A DNA stretch of 64,000 nucleotides from an uncultured Lachnospiraceae bacterium (GTDB lineage Bacteria > Bacillota > Clostridia > Lachnospirales > Lachnospiraceae), in the NCBI GenBank assembly GCA_934320895.1, contig CAKRFY010000005.1, positions 62,001 through 126,000 on the forward strand, read 5' to 3'. A model generated the notes under the pieces. It worked only from the letters and a program-made list of their open reading frames with translations. It did no database searches and was not told the origin of the DNA. How positions within the stretch are numbered: position 1 is the first letter of the stretch; each line of letters opens with the position of its first letter. Both the position numbers and the translations under genes were made by a program. This document shows, piece after piece, positions 54,389 through 63,008 of this stretch.

Positions 54389-56230
54389 ATGGAATATTTA
54401 CATGAAAATTTATTATATATAAAACAAAAAGATATTCGATTATATGAAAAAATATCTGCGATAGTATCAGATGCTCAAAAAATTAACGGTATTAAAAGTA
54501 AATTTAATGTTATTGAAACAAAAGATAATGAAAAGACTATAGAAATCCTACAAGAAACAAATAGGGGAGCAAGACTAAATAGTGTATATAATTCTAAAAA
54601 AGAGGCAGAGAAATTTGTAAAAAAATATGAAAATATTGATCGTATAACAGTGTTGATTATGTATGGAAATGGAAATGGTATTTTTTATAATGAATTTCAA
54701 AATAAATTAGATGATGCTTCGATGGTATTTATTTATGAACCTGACATAGAATTATTTATTTTTTGCCTTATGAATTTTAATATGTCTAATATATTATTAA
54801 ATAATAGATGTTTTATTTATGTTCAAAATGTAAATGAAAATGAATTTTTAATGGATTTATATAAAAAAACTAATTGGTTGATGTTACAAGGGCAGATTAC
54901 ATTTTATCATCCTTCATATGACAAAATAGATAAAATAAAAATTAACAAATTTAAGATTATTATTGAAAGATATATATATGCATTAAAAGTTCAAAAAAAT
55001 ACTTCAATAAAATATTCAAAATTATTTACAATTAATGCAATAAACAATATGTCTTTTATTAAAAATAGTAATTATGTTGGAGAACTTGTAGGAAAAATAG
55101 ATGTTGATATTCCTGTAATAATAGTGTCGGCAGGTCCATCATTAGATAAAAATATTGACGATTTGAAAAAGGCAGAAAAAAAATCTTTTATATTGGCAAC
55201 AGATACATCTGTTAAGTATTTATTAGAGCATGGCGTGGAATTTGATGCTATAGTGACAGTAGATGGAGATAAGCAGATTGATGACTTGGGTGGAACATTG
55301 TGTGAATATAAGCCAGTATTTACTATTTTAAATGCAAAAAATCAATTGTTAAGAGAGAATAAAGGTAGAAAAATATGGATAACAGGACAGGGATATTTGG
55401 AAGAAATCTATAAAAAATATGGACATATATTCCCTGATTATATAGCAGGGGGATCGGTTGCAACGGCAGCATTTGAAGTCGCCAGGATACTTGGAACTAA
55501 AAAAATAATATTAGTTGGACAGGATTTAGCATATTTAGGTAAGAGTACACATGCGGGAAGTATTATAGATTATCATACTGAAGAAAAAGAATGTCTGTAC
55601 GTTGATGGAATTAATGTTGAAAAAGTAAAAACAAGGGGAGATTGGGTTAAATATTTACAATGGTTTGAAAATGCAATAGCTCAGTTGGGAAATGACATTC
55701 AAGTTATAGATGCAACAGAAGGTGGCGCTAAAATAAAAGGAACGAAAATCATGAAGCTATCTGATACTATAGAAGAATATTGTCAAAAAGGTTTTGATTT
55801 TGAAAAAGTAATGTTTGAAATGTACCCAACTTTTGTTTCAAATAAATATGATTCTGTAAAAAACGATATTTGTAGTATCATGTATGAATTAGACATAATC
55901 AGTAAAGCATCAATGAGTGGAATATTAGCAGCTGAAAGAATAATAGATGGCATACAAAAAAATAAAGTACACGATAATCTTGTGCAGTATACTTTGGGAA
56001 AAATTAGTGAAGTTCGATATACTATTCAGCAACAGAAAGTGTATGTGCTTATTGATGAATATATTAGTGCTGACAGTGCATATATACTGGACTATGAAAA
56101 TAGAAAATATGCAGATGAAATAGAAAAATTATATTATTATGCGAAAAAAAGTATAATAGTATTTAAGGCGTTGAAAAGAGCAGTAACAGATTTGAAGCCA
56201 ATTGTCAGTGAGATGGTAAGGCAATTGTGA
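54389..56230 (+). CDS. motility-associated factor (Maf) glycosyltransferase, first copy
   Basis: This 613-residue Maf/DUF115 protein has an N-terminal domain of about 200 residues, then the MptE-like Maf core (about 230-480). The core contains PVIIVSAGPSLDKNIDDLKK, FDAIVTVDGD, YIAGGSVATAAFEVARILGTKKIILVGQDLAY and HAGS; a C-terminal helical domain follows. Maf proteins transfer CMP-activated pseudaminic or legionaminic acid onto flagellin Ser/Thr. The gene is AT-rich compared with the flagellar genes. The stop is 13 bases before a second maf gene of the same size. Confidence 0.88.
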   Translation: MEYLHENLLYIKQKDIRLYEKISAIVSDAQKINGIKSKFNVIETKDNEKTIEILQETNRGARLNSVYNSKKEAEKFVKKYENIDRITVLIMYGNGNGIFYNEFQNKLDDASMVFIYEPDIELFIFCLMNFNMSNILLNNRCFIYVQNVNENEFLMDLYKKTNWLMLQGQITFYHPSYDKIDKIKINKFKIIIERYIYALKVQKNTSIKYSKLFTINAINNMSFIKNSNYVGELVGKIDVDIPVIIVSAGPSLDKNIDDLKKAEKKSFILATDTSVKYLLEHGVEFDAIVTVDGDKQIDDLGGTLCEYKPVFTILNAKNQLLRENKGRKIWITGQGYLEEIYKKYGHIFPDYIAGGSVATAAFEVARILGTKKIILVGQDLAYLGKSTHAGSIIDYHTEEKECLYVDGINVEKVKTRGDWVKYLQWFENAIAQLGNDIQVIDATEGGAKIKGTKIMKLSDTIEEYCQKGFDFEKVMFEMYPTFVSNKYDSVKNDICSIMYELDIISKASMSGILAAERIIDGIQKNKVHDNLVQYTLGKISEVRYTIQQQKVYVLIDEYISADSAYILDYENRKYADEIEKLYYYAKKSIIVFKALKRAVTDLKPIVSEMVRQL

Positions 56231-56242
56231 GAGGAAAAAGAC

Positions 56243-58075
56243 ATGGAATATATATACAAAAATCTTGAAAGTTTGAAAAAGAATAGAAATAAATTATATG
56301 AGAAAGTGAAAGAAAGAATAGATAATGGCAGATATAGTTTTAATAGGTTTAATATTATCAATACAAAAAATGGACAAAAGACGATAGAAATTATTAATGG
56401 TGATAGGAATGTGAGATTAAATAGTATATATAATCCAGATTTGGAGGCGGATAGATGGGCAAATAAATATAGCTTTAAAGACTTAGATAAATTGATTATT
56501 ATGTTTGGAATTGCTAATGGTATATTTGTAAAAGCTATATTGAGTAGAATGAAAAAAGATTACTTTTTAATTTTGATGGAGCCAGATGAATCTTTATTTA
56601 TATATTGTTTATATAATTTTGATTTGACTGAGATTTTAGACAATAAAAATGTTTGCATACTTGTAAATAAAATTAATGGGGAGCAATTTAGTGATGTATT
56701 GAGAGAATGTTTAGGGGAAAAAAATTTGAATACAACGCTTGTTTGCTCACATCCAAAATTAAATGAATATTATCAAAAAGAAGCAGCACAATTTACTGAG
56801 AAGATAAGATATCAGTATGGTGAGAATGGCGCTGAGTATATAATGGCAAATTTATTTGGCAAATCAGAGATGACCAATACATTAAAAAATTTACATTTTA
56901 TAAAGGACAGTAATAATGTTACGGAACTTGTTGGCAGAATTCCGAAGGATGTACCATTTATTATAGTTGCAGCGGGACCATCGCTTGATAAAAATATAGA
57001 TGAGCTTAAACGAGCGGAAGGTAGGGCATTTATCCTTGCAACGGATAGAGCTGTTAATATATTACTTGAACATAATATAAATTTTGATGCTATTATTACA
57101 GTTGATTCAGCTAAAAGCGTTGAATATGTAAATAATCCTAAGTGTTTTAAATATCCTATTTTTGCAGGAATTGATGCACAAAATTCCATGTTAGAGTTAA
57201 ATAAGGGGAGAAAAATTTGGGTTGTAACATCTGAGTTTTTTAAGGCATTTTTGACTAAATATAATGTGAAGATGAGAATATATTCGGTTGGTGGATCAGT
57301 AGCAACAGCTGCTTTTAATATAGCTAGAGTTATTGAGGCTAAAAAGATAGTTCTTATAGGTCAAGACTTGGCTTATAATGGTGAAATCTCTCATGCTGGG
57401 GGTACTATTGAAAAGGGCAATTTAAATGATTGTGATGAGGTATATGTAGATGGAATTGACGGAAATAAAGTAAAAACAAGGCTTGATTGGGTTAGATATC
57501 TGAATTGGTATGAAAAAGCAATAAGTGAGCTTGAAAAAGATGTTGAGGTTATAGATGCAACAGAAGGTGGTGCGAGGATAAAAGGTACTAAAATAATGAG
57601 TTTGTCTGAAGTTATTGATACATATTGTACACAAAAATTTGATTTCGCAGATATGTTAAAAAAACTTTCTCCAACATTTGATGATAAACAATATTTAACT
57701 GTTAGGAGTGATTTGTTACATTTGGAGAATGAAATTAATAAAATAAAAAAATATGCTCAAAAAGGAATAAATGCATCAAAAAATTTACTTCAATTATTGG
57801 AAAGTGGTGAACAGGACTTTGAAATAGAACAGAGTTGTTCAGAAATAATAAAAGATATGAATGATAAAATTGAAAAACAACTGGTATATCAAATAATATA
57901 TAATTATATAAAGAAAGATATATATAATGTTGTGACTATGGTAAATCAAATGACTGATGATAAAAAGGAAGATTTAAAGACCACATGTATGATTTCAAAA
58001 TTTTTATATGAAAAGATATTAAAAGCAATTGAGGATATTCTTCCTATATTAAAAGATGGATTAAAAAAAATATAG
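56243..58075 (+). CDS. motility-associated factor (Maf) glycosyltransferase, second copy
   Basis: This 610-residue protein is collinear with the preceding Maf, sharing PFIIVAAGPSLDKNIDELKRAEGRAFILA, SVGGSVATAAFNIARVIEAKKIVLIGQDLAYNG and DATEGGARIKGTKIMSLSEVID-like segments. The N- and C-terminal domains diverge more. A tandem duplication is the simplest origin. The two may prefer different acceptor sites or donor sugars. It is followed 21 bases later by pseB, tying it to pseudaminic acid. SD GAGAGG. Confidence 0.88.
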   Translation: MEYIYKNLESLKKNRNKLYEKVKERIDNGRYSFNRFNIINTKNGQKTIEIINGDRNVRLNSIYNPDLEADRWANKYSFKDLDKLIIMFGIANGIFVKAILSRMKKDYFLILMEPDESLFIYCLYNFDLTEILDNKNVCILVNKINGEQFSDVLRECLGEKNLNTTLVCSHPKLNEYYQKEAAQFTEKIRYQYGENGAEYIMANLFGKSEMTNTLKNLHFIKDSNNVTELVGRIPKDVPFIIVAAGPSLDKNIDELKRAEGRAFILATDRAVNILLEHNINFDAIITVDSAKSVEYVNNPKCFKYPIFAGIDAQNSMLELNKGRKIWVVTSEFFKAFLTKYNVKMRIYSVGGSVATAAFNIARVIEAKKIVLIGQDLAYNGEISHAGGTIEKGNLNDCDEVYVDGIDGNKVKTRLDWVRYLNWYEKAISELEKDVEVIDATEGGARIKGTKIMSLSEVIDTYCTQKFDFADMLKKLSPTFDDKQYLTVRSDLLHLENEINKIKKYAQKGINASKNLLQLLESGEQDFEIEQSCSEIIKDMNDKIEKQLVYQIIYNYIKKDIYNVVTMVNQMTDDKKEDLKTTCMISKFLYEKILKAIEDILPILKDGLKKI

Positions 58076-58096
58076 TTAAAAGAAAAGGAGACAAAT

Positions 58097-59074
58097 ATGT
58101 TAAATGGTAAGACAATTTTAATTACGGGTGGGACAGGTTCATTTGGAAATCATTTTGTTGATTATGTATTAAAAAATTATAAACCTAAGAAAATTATAAT
58201 TTATTCAAGAGATGAGTTTAAACAATTTAATATGGCAAATAAATATAAAAAATATAGTGAAATATTTAGATTTTTTATAGGAGATGTGAGGGATAAGGAT
58301 AGACTGAAAAGAGCTTTAAATGGTGTTGATTATGTTATTCATGCAGCAGCATTGAAACAGGTACCAGCATGTGAATATAATCCGATAGAAGCAGTAAAAA
58401 CAAATGTGAATGGTGCAATGAATATTGTCGATGCTGTGCTTGATTCTCCAAATGTAAAAAAGGTAGTTGCACTCTCTACAGATAAAGCAGTTAATCCTAT
58501 AAATTTGTATGGCGGAACTAAATTAGTGTCAGATAAGTTGTTTATTGCAGCAAATGCATATGTGGGAGAACGGGATTTAGCTTTTTCTGTAGTTAGATAT
58601 GGAAATGTTGCTGGAAGTAGAGGCTCTGTAATACCATTTTTTAAAGAGATTGTTGCAAAAGGTGGAAAGGAACTTCCTATAACAGATTACAGAATGACAA
58701 GATTTTGGATTAGTTTAGAGCAAGGTGTTGAATTAGTTATAAAAGCTTTACATGATGCAAAGGGAGGAGAAACTTTTATTTCTAAAATTCCATCATTTAA
58801 GATAACTGATCTGGCACAGGCTATTTTACCTGGATGTGAAATGCCGGAAGTTGGTATTCGTGAGGGAGAAAAACTTCATGAAATTATGGTAACTAAGGAA
58901 GATTCATCTACTACATATGAATATGATAAACATTTTATCATTTATCCACATTATAATTGGTGGAAGAATGAGATTTTGCCAGGAGGAAAAAAAGTTTCAG
59001 ATGGATTTGAATATAGTTCCGGAAAAAATGTAGAATGGTTAGATGTTGAAATGTTAAAGGAAAAAATTAAATAG
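58097..59074 (+). CDS. pseB: UDP-GlcNAc 4,6-dehydratase (inverting)
   Basis: This 325-residue short-chain dehydrogenase/reductase-fold enzyme performs the first pseudaminic acid step, converting UDP-GlcNAc to the 4-keto-6-deoxy L-arabino sugar. NAD(P) motif TGGTGSFGNHF; catalytic-region LSTDKAVNPINLYGGTK, with Tyr138 and Lys142 in the YxxxK arrangement; FFIGDVRDKDRL. Length equals characterised PseB/FlaA1. AAAAGGAG precedes ATG 58097. It heads the sugar pathway genes pseF, pseI, a formyltransferase, pseC and pseG that run to the window end. Confidence 0.94.
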   Translation: MLNGKTILITGGTGSFGNHFVDYVLKNYKPKKIIIYSRDEFKQFNMANKYKKYSEIFRFFIGDVRDKDRLKRALNGVDYVIHAAALKQVPACEYNPIEAVKTNVNGAMNIVDAVLDSPNVKKVVALSTDKAVNPINLYGGTKLVSDKLFIAANAYVGERDLAFSVVRYGNVAGSRGSVIPFFKEIVAKGGKELPITDYRMTRFWISLEQGVELVIKALHDAKGGETFISKIPSFKITDLAQAILPGCEMPEVGIREGEKLHEIMVTKEDSSTTYEYDKHFIIYPHYNWWKNEILPGGKKVSDGFEYSSGKNVEWLDVEMLKEKIK

Positions 59075-59087
59075 ATAGAAGAGGATT

Positions 59088-59798
59088 ATGAAAAGAGAAA
59101 AGATAATATTGGAATCATTAGCTGTTATAACAGCAAGAGGTGGAAGTAAAAGAATACCACAGAAAAACATAAAAGATTTTTGTGGAAAGCCAATAATTGC
59201 TTATTCTATTGAGGCTGCCTTGGCGAGTGGCATTTTTAATGAGGTAATGGTATCTACAGATGATGATAAAATTAAAGAAGTTGCAGTAAAATATGGTGCT
59301 AAAGTTCCTTTTATGAGATCAGAAGCCACTTCAAATGATTATGCTGCAACACACGAAGTGTTATTAGAAGTTTTGAGCGAATACAAAAAAATGGGAATTT
59401 ATTTTAAAAAAATATGTTGTATTTATCCAACGGCACCTTTTATTAATGCTGAAAAATTGAGAAGTGCAGATGAAATTATGAAAAAGATGGATGTTGATTT
59501 GGTATATCCTATAGTTGCATATTCATTTCCACCACAGCGGGCTGTTAAGATAGAGAACAATCATGCAAAATTTTTACATCCAGAGAATATTTTTACAAGA
59601 ACGCAGGATTTAGAAAAAATATATCATGATTGTGGTCAATTTTATTACTTAAATGTAGATGTTTTTGAAAATGAGAGAAAATTAATTTTGGATAATAATA
59701 CTCCAATTATATTTGATGAAATGGAAGTGCAGGATATTGATAACTATGAGGATTGGGAGTTAGCAGAATTAAAATATCGTATTGTAAACTTAAAGTGA
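59088..59798 (+). CDS. pseF: CMP-pseudaminic acid cytidylyltransferase
   Basis: This 236-residue nucleotidyltransferase activates pseudaminic acid with CTP. The N-terminal CTP loop AVITARGGSKRIPQKNIKDFCGKP, then MVSTDDDKI, CCIYPTAPF and YHDCGQFYYL are the PseF pattern, distinguished from NeuA by the shorter length. SD GAGG, 13 bases after pseB. The gap of 388 bases downstream breaks the operon-like spacing and contains what seems to be a gene relic. Confidence 0.92.
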   Translation: MKREKIILESLAVITARGGSKRIPQKNIKDFCGKPIIAYSIEAALASGIFNEVMVSTDDDKIKEVAVKYGAKVPFMRSEATSNDYAATHEVLLEVLSEYKKMGIYFKKICCIYPTAPFINAEKLRSADEIMKKMDVDLVYPIVAYSFPPQRAVKIENNHAKFLHPENIFTRTQDLEKIYHDCGQFYYLNVDVFENERKLILDNNTPIIFDEMEVQDIDNYEDWELAELKYRIVNLK

Positions 59799-60186
59799 TA
59801 TTATAAAAAAAATATATATAAAATATGTTTTTTGTTTTATAAATGTAATATACTTACTTGTACATTAAAATGGATATATGAGGCTGAAAAATTAAAGAAT
59901 AAAAACATAATAGAATAGAGAAGAGTAGTATAGTAAAATAAAGGTCTATAAGTACAATTTACGATTATATAAGAATGTTAGATGTAGATGATAATTTTAA
60001 TGCTTTTATGAGTACATCTTGAAATTTACTAATTCAAAGTAAAAAATGTTAAGATTACTGTGAATGTAGAAATTGAGTAGAAAATCAAGTATCTAAATAT
60101 AAATGCAAAAAAATGTGGCAAGGATTGAGTGCGTAGAGATATTTGAAGTTGTAAAATGTATTAAGTAATTATAGTGAGGTGGATAT
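59799..60186 (+). other. AT-rich gap between pseF and pseI, containing degraded coding sequence
   Basis: No full open frame, tRNA or clear terminator is present in these 388 bases. Composition is very AT-rich. One short frame (59942-60022) looks like a relic of a formyltransferase-type protein and is listed separately. A GAGGTGG at the end is the SD for pseI. The gap probably marks where a pse-cluster gene was lost. Confidence 0.5.
59942..60022 (+). pseudogene. possible relic of a sugar formyltransferase C-terminal domain
   Basis: The frame between stops encodes IYDYIRMLDVDDNFNAFM, which resembles the IYDFIRMLDA(E/D)GYPxAFI segment in the C-terminal part of Fmt-like formyltransferases often found in nonulosonic acid clusters. 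It stops at TGA 60020. Neither the catalytic Asn/His region nor the rest of such a protein is found nearby. The match is short and made by eye. Confidence 0.3.
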
Positions 60187-61224
60187 ATGCATTTATTAGA
60201 GAGTATACAAAATAGTAGAACATACATAATAGCTGAGATGTCAGCTAATCATGCAGGAGATTACAACAGAGCAATAGATATAATTCATGCGGCTAAAAAG
60301 GCAGGTGCAGATTGTATAAAAATACAAACATATACACCTGATACAATGACAATTGATTGTGATAATAAATATTTTTCAATCGGCGATGGAACTTGGAGGG
60401 GTGAAAGGTTATATGAATTATATGAAAAGGCATATACACCATGGGAATGGCAAGCTGATTTAAAAAAAGAAGCTGATAAAGTAGGAATAGACTTTTTGTC
60501 TACACCTTTTGATAATACATCTGTAGATTTTTTAGAAAATTTAGGAATAGAATTTTATAAAATTGCTTCTTTTGAATTAGTGGATATTCCATTAATAGAA
60601 TATGTTGCTAGTAAAGGTAAGCCTATAATTATGTCTACAGGAATGGGAACTCTTGGAGAAATAGAAGAAGCTGTTAATGCTGTTAGAAAATATGACAATG
60701 ATCAAATATATTTATTAAAGTGCTCAAGTACATATCCAGCAGTAAGTTATAATATGAATTTAAATACGATGGTAAACATGAGGGAAACTTTTGGTGTTTC
60801 AGTGGGTCTTTCGGATCATTCAATGGGATCTATTGGAGCTGTAACGGCTGTGGCAATGGGGGCGGATATAATTGAAAAACACTTTTGTATAAGTAGAAGA
60901 GTAAAAAGTCCAGATTCATCATTTTCAATGGAAAAAGATGAATTTAGGAGAATGGTTGATGATATCAGAAATGTTGAGAGGGCTAAGGGAATAGTAAAAT
61001 ATGGATTATCTAATGAAGAAAAGAATAGTTTGATTTTTAGAAGATCCATATTTGTAGTAAAAGATATAAAAAAAGGTGAAAAAATAACTAATGAAAATAT
61101 TAGGATAATAAGACCGGGATATGGATTGCTACCTAAATATTATAACGATGTTATAGGAAAATATGCTACTGTAGATATAGAAAGAGGCACTCCGTTGAAA
61201 TTTGATATGTTTGGACATGAATAA
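60187..61224 (+). CDS. pseI: pseudaminic acid synthase
   Basis: This 345-residue NeuB-family enzyme condenses phosphoenolpyruvate with the 2,4-diamido-hexose to form pseudaminic acid. It has a TIM-barrel domain (about 1-280: YIIAEMSANHAGDYNRAIDII, IKIQTYTPDTMT, LSTPFDNTSVDFLE, GLSDHSMG, IEKHFCISR) and a C-terminal SAF/antifreeze-like domain (about 285-345: FRRSIFVVKDIKKGEKIT). The PseI-specific GDGTWRGERLYELYE is present. GAGGTGG precedes ATG 60187. Confidence 0.94.
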   Translation: MHLLESIQNSRTYIIAEMSANHAGDYNRAIDIIHAAKKAGADCIKIQTYTPDTMTIDCDNKYFSIGDGTWRGERLYELYEKAYTPWEWQADLKKEADKVGIDFLSTPFDNTSVDFLENLGIEFYKIASFELVDIPLIEYVASKGKPIIMSTGMGTLGEIEEAVNAVRKYDNDQIYLLKCSSTYPAVSYNMNLNTMVNMRETFGVSVGLSDHSMGSIGAVTAVAMGADIIEKHFCISRRVKSPDSSFSMEKDEFRRMVDDIRNVERAKGIVKYGLSNEEKNSLIFRRSIFVVKDIKKGEKITNENIRIIRPGYGLLPKYYNDVIGKYATVDIERGTPLKFDMFGHE

Positions 61225-61240
61225 AAAGGAAAATAGAAAA

Positions 61241-61837
61241 ATGAGAATATTACTTTTATATAGTAATGATAATGCTAAGGTTTTATATAAAAAACTATAT
61301 GATTTTGGAGAAAATGTAATACTATGTTCAGAAAAAATAACGTTAAACATTGTACAAAAAATTAAACCAGAATATGTAATTAGTTATAACTATAGTTTTA
61401 TAGTAGATGAAGATATTATAAAATTTATGAATGGAAGGATTGTAAATTTGCATACGTCGTATTTGCCTTGGAATAGAGGTTCACATCCTAATTTGTGGAG
61501 CTTTATAGAAAATAGTCCTAAAGGGGTAACAATTCATCAGTTATCTGAGAAATTAGATAGAGGTCAGATTTTATTACAAAAGGAAATGATGTTTGATGTA
61601 AGAAAAGAAACATTTGCAACATCATATGATAAATTAAATGCTGAAATTGTAAAACTATTTATTTCTAATTGGGAAGCGATAAAGAAAGGTGAAATTATCT
61701 TAAAAAATCAAGAGGGAGAGGGATCCTACCATAGAACTAAAGATTATCTTAATCTTAAAAAAAGGATAGATTTTTCTTGGAATGATAATATATATGAATT
61801 TTTGAAAAAATACGATAATTTGAAAAAAAGCAGGTGA
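61241..61837 (+). CDS. formyltransferase-like protein in the pseudaminic acid cluster
   Basis: This 198-residue protein of the methionyl-tRNA/GAR formyltransferase fold shows the catalytic Asn-His pair in VNLHTSYLPWNRGSHPN and the Asp in HQLSEKLDRGQIL. It lacks the C-terminal RNA-binding domain of Fmt, so a sugar amine is the likelier acceptor. Placed between pseI and pseC, it could formylate the 4-amino group of the UDP-sugar in place of PseH acetylation, giving a 7-formamido pseudaminic acid. That is inference from context. ATG 61241 follows AAAAGGA; the stop overlaps the proposed pseC start. Confidence 0.8.
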   Translation: MRILLLYSNDNAKVLYKKLYDFGENVILCSEKITLNIVQKIKPEYVISYNYSFIVDEDIIKFMNGRIVNLHTSYLPWNRGSHPNLWSFIENSPKGVTIHQLSEKLDRGQILLQKEMMFDVRKETFATSYDKLNAEIVKLFISNWEAIKKGEIILKNQEGEGSYHRTKDYLNLKKRIDFSWNDNIYEFLKKYDNLKKSR

Positions 61838-62970
61838 TTAATTTGTACATACCATATGGAAAACAGGTAATAGATGATGATGATATAAATGCAGTTGTAC
61901 AGACTTTAAAGTCTGATTTTATAACAACAGGACCCAAAATAGAAGAATTTGAAAAAAAAGTTGCTGATTATGTAGGTACGAAATACGCGGTTGCAATAGC
62001 AAATGGAACAGCAGCACTTCATGCGGCATGTTTTGCAGCAGGAGTAGGTGAGGGTGATGAAGTGATTACCACACCTATAACATTTGCAGCATCAGCTAAT
62101 TGTGCTTTATATTGTGGTGCAAAGCCAGTTTTTGCAGATATAGATGAGGAAAGTTATAATATATCTCCAGCAGATATAAGAAAAAAAATTACTGATAAAA
62201 CTAAAGCAATAGTCGCTGTTCATTTTACTGGACAGCCTTGTGAAATGGATGAAATACATCAAATTGCAGAGGAAAATAATCTGATTGTGATTGAAGATGC
62301 CGCACATGCTCTTGGAGCTGACTATAAAGGTAAAAAAATTGGAAGTCTTTCGGATATGACAACATTCAGTTTTCATCCTGTAAAGCATATAACTACAGGT
62401 GAGGGTGGGATGATAGTAACAAATAATCAGAAATTATATGAAAGGCTTAAATTATTTAGAGCTCATGGGATAACGAGAGAAGAAAAGTATCTTGGTAAAA
62501 GTGATGGACCATGGTATTATGAGCAGATTGATTTGGGATATAACTATAGAATAACAGATATACAATGTGCATTAGGGATATCGCAAATGAATAAGTTAGA
62601 TGATTTTGTTGCAAAAAGAAGAAAGCTTGTAGAAACATATAACAATGCATTTCAAGATATTTCAGAAATAGTGACGCCAAAGCAGGTAGAAGGATGTAAT
62701 AACAGTTATCATTTGTATGTTATTCAGATTGATAACAGGTTGGAGGTATTTAACAATTTAAGGGCGGCTGGAATCGGTGTGAATGTTCATTATATACCTG
62801 TATACAAACACCCATATTATCAGAAAATTGGTTATGATAATGTATATTGTCATAATGCAGAGGAGTATTATAGGCATTGCATAAGTTTACCGTTATATCC
62901 TAAACTTACAATTGAAGAACAGGATTATATAATAGAAAATGTTATAAAGTCAGTAATAGAAAAAAGATAG
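61834..62970 (+). CDS. pseC: PLP-dependent aminotransferase for pseudaminic acid precursor
   Basis: This DegT/DnrJ/EryC1-family enzyme of about 378 residues aminates C4 of the PseB product to UDP-4-amino-4,6-dideoxy-N-acetyl-L-altrosamine. PLP Lys184 is in FSFHPVKHITTGEGG; IEDAAHALGADY holds the pyridine-contacting Asp; NYRITDIQCALG is typical of the family. The start is uncertain: GTG 61834 overlaps the preceding stop, and TTG 61843 has AGG at better spacing. No ATG lies near. Translational coupling to the formyltransferase is likely. Confidence 0.92.
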   Translation: MINLYIPYGKQVIDDDDINAVVQTLKSDFITTGPKIEEFEKKVADYVGTKYAVAIANGTAALHAACFAAGVGEGDEVITTPITFAASANCALYCGAKPVFADIDEESYNISPADIRKKITDKTKAIVAVHFTGQPCEMDEIHQIAEENNLIVIEDAAHALGADYKGKKIGSLSDMTTFSFHPVKHITTGEGGMIVTNNQKLYERLKLFRAHGITREEKYLGKSDGPWYYEQIDLGYNYRITDIQCALGISQMNKLDDFVAKRRKLVETYNNAFQDISEIVTPKQVEGCNNSYHLYVIQIDNRLEVFNNLRAAGIGVNVHYIPVYKHPYYQKIGYDNVYCHNAEEYYRHCISLPLYPKLTIEEQDYIIENVIKSVIEKR

Positions 62971-63008
62971 AAATTTTAAAATATATCTATTATTAATAGA
63001 GGTGTTAA

